A stretch of 5,700 bases of DNA, taken from contig CAMEWZ010000107.1 in assembly GCA_945946745.1 (NCBI GenBank), positions 1 through 5,700 of the forward strand. The letters are read 5' to 3'. The DNA is from an uncultured Clostridia bacterium (GTDB lineage: Bacteria > Bacillota > Clostridia > Oscillospirales > Oscillospiraceae). The position numbers were made by a program, and so were the translations under genes. Position 1 is the first letter of the stretch; each line of letters opens with the position of its first letter. The notes beneath the pieces were generated by a model. The model was not told the origin of the DNA and did no database searches. It saw only the letters and a list, made by a program, of their open reading frames with translations. Shown in pieces: positions 4,979 to 5,700 of the stretch.

Positions 4979-5461
4979 ATGTTTGACATTACCCTGATCG
5001 CCATGGGCAAGCTGAAGGAAAAATTTTACTTATCCGCCGCCGCAGAGTACGCCAAGCGTTTGGGCGGGTACTGCCGCTTCACCCTGCTGGAGCTACCGGA
5101 AACCAGGCTTCCCGAGAACCCCTCCCCTGCGGAAATCTCCGCCGGACTGGAAAAAGAGGCAGAGCTGATCGTTTCCAAAATTCCCAAGGGCGCCTGGTTC
5201 TGCGTGTTCACCCCGGAGGGAAAAGAACTTTCCAGCGAGGACTTCGCCCAGACTCTGGCAGCCGTCAAGAATTCCGGAAAAGGAAGCGCCTGCTTTCTCA
5301 TCGGTTCCTCCTTCGGCATAGCCCCCCGGGTCAAGCAGAAAGCGGATTTGAAGCTTTCCATGGGCCCCATGACCTTCCCCCACCATCTGGCCCGGATCAT
5401 GGTTTTGGAGCAGCTGTACCGGGCGGAGGCCATCCAGGCCGGGTCGAAATATCACAAATAG
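4979..5461 (+). CDS. rlmH: 23S rRNA (pseudouridine(1915)-N(3))-methyltransferase RlmH
   Basis: RlmH is a small SPOUT-class, SAM-dependent methyltransferase. As a homodimer it methylates N3 of pseudouridine 1915 in helix 69 of 23S rRNA on assembled 70S ribosomes. This 160-residue protein has the family's usual length. The N-terminal strand is ITLIAMGKLKEKFY (4-17). The trefoil-knot cofactor loop is FLIGSSFGIAP (106-116). The highly conserved C-terminal block, MTFPHHLARIMVLEQLYRAE (131-150), is followed by the terminal SKYHK (156-160), the signature of the family. The ATG at 4979 has GGAGG six bases upstream. The gene is transcribed alone, with its own promoter and terminator. The cofactor loop has IGSS where many homologues have IGG(S/A). 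I take this as lineage variation, since the rest of the active-site block is intact. Confidence 0.97.
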   Translation: MFDITLIAMGKLKEKFYLSAAAEYAKRLGGYCRFTLLELPETRLPENPSPAEISAGLEKEAELIVSKIPKGAWFCVFTPEGKELSSEDFAQTLAAVKNSGKGSACFLIGSSFGIAPRVKQKADLKLSMGPMTFPHHLARIMVLEQLYRAEAIQAGSKYHK

Positions 5462-5466
5462 AATCC

Positions 5467-5521
5467 AATCCTAAGCAAACCAAGGAAAAGCTGTTTTTCT
5501 TTGGTTCGCTTAGGATTTTTT
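5467..5521 (+). terminator. Intrinsic terminator of rlmH
   Basis: AATCCTAAGC (5467-5476) pairs with GCTTAGGATT (5508-5517). After one A/C mismatch, AACCAA (5478-5483) pairs with TTGGTT (5501-5506). The inner GGAAAAG and TTTTTC-type segments extend the stem. It ends in six T's (5516-5521) and starts 6 bases after the stop codon. Confidence 0.9.
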
Positions 5522-5534
5522 GTATTGGGAAAGC

Positions 5535-5569
5535 ATGTGTTTCTTTTTCCGGGGAATGTGTTTATTTTT
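5535..5569. repeat. 14-bp direct repeat, 21 bp apart, upstream of the PadR promoter
   Basis: ATGTGTTTCTTTTT (5535-5548) and ATGTGTTTATTTTT (5556-5569) agree at 13 of 14 positions and are offset by exactly 21 bp, two helical turns. The second copy ends 11 bases before the -35. They could be tandem protein-binding sites or AT-rich upstream elements; the region is clearly lower in GC than the genes around it. Confidence 0.6.
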
Positions 5570-5572
5570 GAT

Positions 5573-5601
5573 GATATACCTTGACAGACGAGGTATCTCG
5601 T
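5573..5601 (+). promoter_or_regulatory. Inverted-repeat candidate operator of the PadR-family gene
   Basis: GATATACCT (5573-5581) and AGGTATCTC (5591-5599) are inverted copies matching at eight of nine positions, with a 9-bp spacer, so arm centres lie about 18 bp apart. A second, nested palindrome, ACGAG-GTAT-CTCGT (5588-5601), fills most of the spacer between the -35 and -10. PadR regulators commonly repress their own promoters through such dyads; binding by this protein is an inference. Confidence 0.5.
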
Positions 5602-5609
5602 GCTAATAT
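5581..5609 (+). promoter_or_regulatory. Promoter of the PadR-family gene
   Basis: A perfect TTGACA (5581-5586) is followed by a 17-bp spacer and TAATAT (5604-5609). TGC lies directly before the -10, making it an extended -10. The predicted start near 5616 sits almost on the ribosome site AAAGGAGG (5618-5625), so the leader is very short. The operator-like dyad covers the -35 and the spacer. Confidence 0.7.
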
Positions 5610-5632
5610 AGCTTCACAAAGGAGGGATGACC

Positions 5633-5700
5633 ATGTCTATTGCCGGAGATCTGATCCGGGGGCATACCGACGCCATCATTCTGGCGCGGCTGCTGCGGGG
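5633..5700 (+). CDS. PadR-family transcriptional regulator (N-terminal part)
   Basis: The frame starts at ATG 5633 with AAAGGAGG seven bases upstream and runs off the window after 22 complete codons. The protein begins MSIAGDLIRGHTDAIILARL. The pattern GDLIRGHTD followed by a hydrophobic helix is the typical start of PadR-type winged-helix regulators in Firmicutes, in which the first helix leads into the DNA-binding domain. These proteins usually repress their own operon and a neighbouring transporter or membrane gene, and release on ligand binding. Nothing after residue 22 is visible, so effector, length and partner genes are unknown. The palindromic promoter region supports a self-regulating repressor. 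Confidence 0.8.
   Translation, partial: MSIAGDLIRGHTDAIILARLLR

Noticed and set aside
5026..5455. Two overlapping minus-strand frames opposite rlmH
   Set aside because: They are antisense shadows; rlmH is unambiguous by its conserved C-terminal block and has its own signals.
1..5700. Mobile element, CRISPR array, toxin-antitoxin or phage-defence locus
   Set aside because: I found no transposase, integrase, regularly spaced repeats, terminal inverted repeats or nuclease-type proteins. The gene content is ordinary chromosomal core plus regulators.

Overview
The window looks like chromosomal core sequence from a spore-forming, fairly GC-rich member of the Firmicutes, class Clostridia. An Oscillospiraceae-like gut anaerobe would fit. 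The evidence is a clear spoIIID gene, strong AGGAGG-type ribosome sites, hairpin-plus-T terminators, a DUF4179-type anti-sigma gene and a PadR-type regulator. The family placement is inferred from general sequence character and was not searched. I see no mobile element, CRISPR array, rRNA or tRNA.

Layout. Positions 1-60 hold the last 19 codons of an unidentified plus-strand gene, closed by a strong hairpin (63-94). Converging on it from the minus strand are an AI-2E family (PerM/YtvI-like) membrane transporter (115-1386) and, upstream of it, a PLP-dependent threonine aldolase family enzyme (1457-2500). These two minus-strand genes are 70 bp apart with no obvious terminator between them, so they may be read together. 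The aldolase has a near-consensus housekeeping promoter (2529-2557).

spoIIID (2634-2885, plus) is divergent from the aldolase and ends at a perfect 12-bp hairpin (2892-2927). The -35 of the next promoter lies inside that hairpin (TTGGCA, 17 bp, TATAAT, 2910-2938). It drives a two-gene unit: an ECF sigma factor (3011-3496) and a membrane-anchored DUF4179-type protein, its likely anti-sigma factor (3493-4692). The two overlap by ATGA. Two perfect hairpins follow (4702-4728 and 4743-4776).

A 32-residue minus-strand gene with a strong ribosome site (4780-4878) converges on those hairpins. It shares a short divergent promoter region with rlmH (4979-5461), the 23S rRNA pseudouridine-1915 methyltransferase, which ends at a long hairpin with a T run. 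The last 180 bases hold an AT-rich control region: a 14-bp direct repeat spaced 21 bp apart and an inverted repeat laid over a TTGACA / extended -10 promoter. It is followed by the first 22 codons of a PadR-family regulator (5633 to the window end).

How the parts relate. Most genes are independent housekeeping or regulatory units. The one evident functional module is the sigma/anti-sigma pair. I did not find a convincing new multi-gene system. The points most worth a second look are the 32-residue gene, the terminator-embedded promoter, the PadR operator architecture and the cysteine cluster at the N terminus of SpoIIID.
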